Positions 22,140 through 25,360 of a DNA stretch of 25,360 nucleotides are shown in pieces. The DNA is taken from NCBI GenBank assembly GCA_041940385.1, contig JBGTSD010000038.1:1-25360 (forward strand), given 5' to 3'. Position numbers and translations under genes: made by a program. Numbering within the stretch: position 1 is the stretch's first letter; each line of letters opens with the position of its first letter. A model generated the notes under the pieces. The model had not been told where the DNA came from. It worked only from the letters and a program-made list of their open reading frames with translations, and did no database searches. Source of the DNA: JACVCK01 sp041940385 (lineage in GTDB: Bacteria; Planctomycetota; Phycisphaerae; Phycisphaerales; UBA1924).

Positions 22140-25100
22140 TCACGCATGCCCGTTCGCAGCTCCGTCCCCCGCGATCTCCCGCAGCGCATCGCGCAGCGCG
22201 CGGAACGACGGTCGTTCGCCCAGCGCGATCACGTTCGCCGGCATCCGCCCGTTCCCCTCGCCCACCAGCACCACCTTCGCATCCGCGGGAACCTCGGAGA
22301 GCCGTCCGGCGCTGTCGAGCACATAGACCTCCGCGTCATGCGCCCGCTCGTCCAGCGACGCAACGTGGATCGACATCGCCTTGAACTCGCCCGCCACGAT
22401 CGCCCGTAGCCGCTGATCCTGGAGATGCACCACCGCCCGCTTGGTCGGAGCATGCCCGTTCCGATGCTCGATCGCCTTCGACGCCGCGGGAAGATGCAGG
22501 ATGAACGACGTGCCCTCGCCCGGCGCCGAACGCACCTCGACACGCCCGCCCGCATCGCCCACCAGCCCGTACACCAACACCAGCCCGAGCCCCGTCGAAA
22601 TGCCGCGGCTCTTGGTCGTGAAGAACGGCTCCATGCACCGCGCCTGGACCTCCGCCGACATGCCCGGCCCGTCGTCGGTGATCGACAGCTCCACGACCTC
22701 GCCCGCGCACCGCGCCCGCACCGTCACCCGCCCCCATCCGCGCTCCTTCATCGCGTCCCCGGCGTTCTGCACGAGGTTGAACACCACCTGCGTGAGCGCC
22801 GCCTTCGAAATGTTGACGACGCACTCGCTCTCTAGGTCCGCCTCCACGCTGAAGCACCGCGGCAGCACGCTCCGCATCACGCTCTGCGCATCGGTCCACC
22901 ACTCCGAGAGCACCGTCGGCTCCCTGACCGTCCCGCGCGCCGGGTCGAGCGCCAGCAGCCGCAGACTGTTCGCAAGCTTCTGCAGATAGTCCGCCGAAGT
23001 CCGGATCGCCTGCAGGTCCTCGCGCGCCTGATCCGAAAGCGCCGCCCGCGCCAGCGACTCCAGCCGCACGCGCAGCGGCAGCAGCAGGTTCCCCATGTCG
23101 TGCCCGAGACCCGCCGACAGCGTGCCGAGCGACGCCATCCGCTCGCTCATCCGCAGGCGCTGATGCGTCGTCTCCAGCTCCGCCGTGCGCTCCGCCACCG
23201 CGCGCTCCAGCCGCTCCTGCGCCCGCACCTGCTCGTCCACGTCCGTGCAGCTCCCGACCCACTCGCGCACCGAGCCGTCGCCGTCCAGCAGCGGCGTCGC
23301 GCGCGCGACCACGTGCCGGTGCGTTCCCGACGGCGCGTGCCACAGCCGGCCCCGGAACTCCATCGGCGCTTTCGTCCGGCGCGAGGCCTCCCATGCCGCG
23401 AGGACGCGCTCGCGATCCTCCGGATGCAGCGCCTCGCTCCAGCCATGGCCCCGCAGCTCGTCCCAGCTCTGTCCCGTGTACGCCGACCACGCCGGCTGAG
23501 GGACCACGAACGCGCCCTCCGCGTCCGAAGTCCACGGCACGTCCGTGATCACCGACACCAGCGAGCGGAACCGCTCCTCCGACTCGCGCACCGCCCGCTC
23601 GATCCGGATCCGGTGCATCGCCATCGCCACCAGGTCCGTCACGCCGCGCATCACCTCGACTTCTTCCTCGGTGAATTTCGCGCGGCTGCGCGTGCCGAAC
23701 GACAGCGTGCCGATGAGCTGGCCCTGCATCATGATCGGATGGCAGCAGTACGCCTGGATGCCGTACGACTTCACCAAATCAGTCCGCGAGTCGTCCGTGG
23801 TGGAGATCTCCTCCGCGATGATCCGGCGCCGATCCCGCGCCACGCACCCGCACACCGCCTGCCCGTAGTCCAGCCACGCGATCCGCTCCGCCTCCTCCGG
23901 CGGAACCCCCGCGCACGCGTTCAGATGCAGCCGGTCGGTCGCGTCGTCCCGCAGGTAGTTGAAGAACGCGTGGCAGTCCAGAAGCTCCAGCACGCCGCGG
24001 CACAGATCCTCGACGACGCTCTGCGGATCCGACGACTCGAGCAGCCGCGCCGCCGTCTGCGACAGCACCGCGTGCCGCCGCGCATTCCACGACTGCGCCG
24101 ACTCCGCGCGCTTCCGCTCCGTGATCTCCCACGCCAGCACCAGCACCGCGTCGATCTCGCCCTGCTCGTTCGGCAGCGGCAGCGCCTCGCCCTCCCACCA
24201 GGTCATCCCCTCGCGCCCCGGAATCTCCGTCTCGAAGTCCGTGATCCTCCACGCCCGGCCCGTCCGCATCACCTCGAGGAACGCCTCCTCCGCGCCCCGC
24301 GCCGCCGCATCCGGGAACATCTCCCGATACGTCCGGCCGATCAGCGGCACGTCCGGCCCGCGCGCCGCCTGGCACGCCGGGTTCGCCGACACGTACTCGA
24401 GCTCCGGACCCTTCAGCACCGCGATCGCCACCGGCGCGCTCGTCACGATCCGGTTGAGCAGCCGCTCGCTCTCCCGCACCGCCCGATCCGCGTGCCGGCG
24501 GAACGCCGCCATCTTCAGGTGTGCCTCCACCCGCGCCACCAGCTCCTTCGCGCTGAACGGCTTCACCAGGTAATCGTCCGCGCCCGCCTGCATGCCCTCG
24601 ACCCGCGCCTCCTCGCCCGCGCGCGCCGACAGCAGCAGCACCGGAATCCCCGCCGTCGAAGGATCAGCGCGCAGCTCGCGCAGCAATCCGAACCCGTCCA
24701 GCCGCGGCATCATCACGTCCGACAGCACCAGGTCAGGCCGCGCCGCCCGAACCGCCTCCATCGCCTCCCGCCCGTCGCGCACCGCCACCACGTCGAACCC
24801 GCTCTGACGCAGCAGCCGCGCGACATACTCGCGCATGTCCGCGTTGTCGTCCGCCCACACCACACGCCCGCCCACCGCGCTCGTGAACGCGCGCGAATCC
24901 TCGTCCGGCAGATCGATCACGTCCTTGGGAATCGCGCCGTTGTCCGGCAACCAGCGCAGCGCCTCCTCCGCGAACGCATCCCCCCGCACCGACGTCGACG
25001 CCATCGAGCGCGCCGCCAGAATCCGGTCCGCCGGCAGGTGCGCCTTGCCCATCGGGATCTGCACCGTGAACCGCGTCCCTACGCCCACCGTGCTCTCCAC

Positions 25101-25360
25101 CGACACCGCGCCGCCGTGCAGACGCACCAGCTCCTGCACCAGCGCCAGGCCGATGCCCGTCCCCTCGTGCGTCCGCCCACGCGTCTCCTTCACGCGATGG
25201 AACCGCTCGAACACCCGCGGCAGCTCGCCCTCCGGAATCCCCACGCCCGTGTCGCGCACCGTCAGCCGCGCCCTCCCATCCACCGACTCCAGCCGAACCT
25301 CGATCTCCCCCTCGAACGTGAACTTGAACGCGTTCGACAGCAGGTTCAGAACGATCTTCT
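22140..25360 (-). CDS. Large hybrid sensor histidine kinase/response regulator, 5' end missing
   Basis: About 1072 residues are visible; the start lies beyond the right edge. Order, N to C: (1) a histidine kinase ATPase core (NLLSNAFKFT, GVGIPEG, GTGIGLALV); (2) a receiver with phospho-acceptor Asp at codon 24717-24719 in LSDVMMP and a KPFSAKEL loop; (3) a PAS domain (SAPVAIAVLKGPELEY..EITERKRAE); (4) a GAF domain (AYCCHPIM, GTLSFGTRSRAKFTEEE); (5) a second PAS of the PAS_3 type (TGQSWDELRG, LHPEDRERV); (6) a coiled coil, then a second kinase with phospho-site His at codon 23100-23102 in GHDMGN, N box NLVQNAGDAM and G box STGLGLVLVYG; (7) a receiver-like tail that lacks the acidic pair and the final Lys of a normal receiver. 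The protein looks cytosolic in the visible part. Its input signal and output partner cannot be told from this window. Confidence 0.94.
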   Translation of the reverse strand, partial: KIVLNLLSNAFKFTFEGEIEVRLESVDGRARLTVRDTGVGIPEGELPRVFERFHRVKETRGRTHEGTGIGLALVQELVRLHGGAVSVESTVGVGTRFTVQIPMGKAHLPADRILAARSMASTSVRGDAFAEEALRWLPDNGAIPKDVIDLPDEDSRAFTSAVGGRVVWADDNADMREYVARLLRQSGFDVVAVRDGREAMEAVRAARPDLVLSDVMMPRLDGFGLLRELRADPSTAGIPVLLLSARAGEEARVEGMQAGADDYLVKPFSAKELVARVEAHLKMAAFRRHADRAVRESERLLNRIVTSAPVAIAVLKGPELEYVSANPACQAARGPDVPLIGRTYREMFPDAAARGAEEAFLEVMRTGRAWRITDFETEIPGREGMTWWEGEALPLPNEQGEIDAVLVLAWEITERKRAESAQSWNARRHAVLSQTAARLLESSDPQSVVEDLCRGVLELLDCHAFFNYLRDDATDRLHLNACAGVPPEEAERIAWLDYGQAVCGCVARDRRRIIAEEISTTDDSRTDLVKSYGIQAYCCHPIMMQGQLIGTLSFGTRSRAKFTEEEVEVMRGVTDLVAMAMHRIRIERAVRESEERFRSLVSVITDVPWTSDAEGAFVVPQPAWSAYTGQSWDELRGHGWSEALHPEDRERVLAAWEASRRTKAPMEFRGRLWHAPSGTHRHVVARATPLLDGDGSVREWVGSCTDVDEQVRAQERLERAVAERTAELETTHQRLRMSERMASLGTLSAGLGHDMGNLLLPLRVRLESLARAALSDQAREDLQAIRTSADYLQKLANSLRLLALDPARGTVREPTVLSEWWTDAQSVMRSVLPRCFSVEADLESECVVNISKAALTQVVFNLVQNAGDAMKERGWGRVTVRARCAGEVVELSITDDGPGMSAEVQARCMEPFFTTKSRGISTGLGLVLVYGLVGDAGGRVEVRSAPGEGTSFILHLPAASKAIEHRNGHAPTKRAVVHLQDQRLRAIVAGEFKAMSIHVASLDERAHDAEVYVLDSAGRLSEVPADAKVVLVGEGNGRMPANVIALGERPSFRALRDALREIAGDGAANGHA

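Noticed and set aside
1..25360. CRISPR array, tRNA, rRNA, insertion sequence or prophage
   Set aside because: I saw no regularly spaced direct repeats, tRNA-like or rRNA-like sequence, transposase or phage gene.

Overview
The window is very GC-rich, with strongly C/G-biased third codon positions. It looks like ordinary bacterial chromosome, probably from a planctomycete of the Phycisphaerae type. Two secreted proteins end in a short 'P-S/T-P-G, hydrophobic stretch, RRRR' tail, a variant of the PEP-CTERM-like anchors common in that group. Shine-Dalgarno sites are strong at some genes and absent at others, and the rest is an accessory mix (DUF1254, DUF3604, HupE-like, CASTOR/POLLUX-like, large hybrid kinase). 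The taxonomic call is inference. I see no rRNA, tRNA, CRISPR array, insertion sequence or phage gene, and no gene-free gap longer than about 300 bases.

Left part (1-7126). The 3' part of a catalase gene enters from the left edge. It is followed by a two-gene DNA-repair unit, a ligase-associated exonuclease and an ATP-dependent DNA ligase. Convergent to these is a YbjT-like SDR/DUF2867 protein. Next comes a cluster of two or three small unknown genes on the minus strand, then a plus-strand voltage-gated-type potassium channel with a C-terminal zinc ribbon.

Middle part (7134-16339). A CASTOR/POLLUX-like channel converges on the potassium channel with a 7-base gap. Divergent from it are an SDR oxidoreductase and an FAD (DAO-type) oxidoreductase in tandem, then a small DUF2945/Hva1-TUDOR gene. 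Two exported proteins with the C-terminal anchor flank a DUF418 membrane protein, all on the minus strand. After these come a SnoaL-like protein, a cupin and a DinB-fold protein.

Right part (16530-25360). A tightly coupled operon encodes a secreted DUF3604 protein, a membrane-anchored parvulin-type isomerase and a HupE/UreJ-type membrane protein. A secreted DUF1254 protein follows, probably from its own promoter. Convergent with it, and cut by the right edge, is a very large hybrid sensor kinase with two kinase cores and a receiver-like tail.

The best leads for new biology are the DUF3604/isomerase/HupE operon, the small-gene cluster at 5437-6140 and the facing channel pair. None is proven to be a new system by sequence reading alone.
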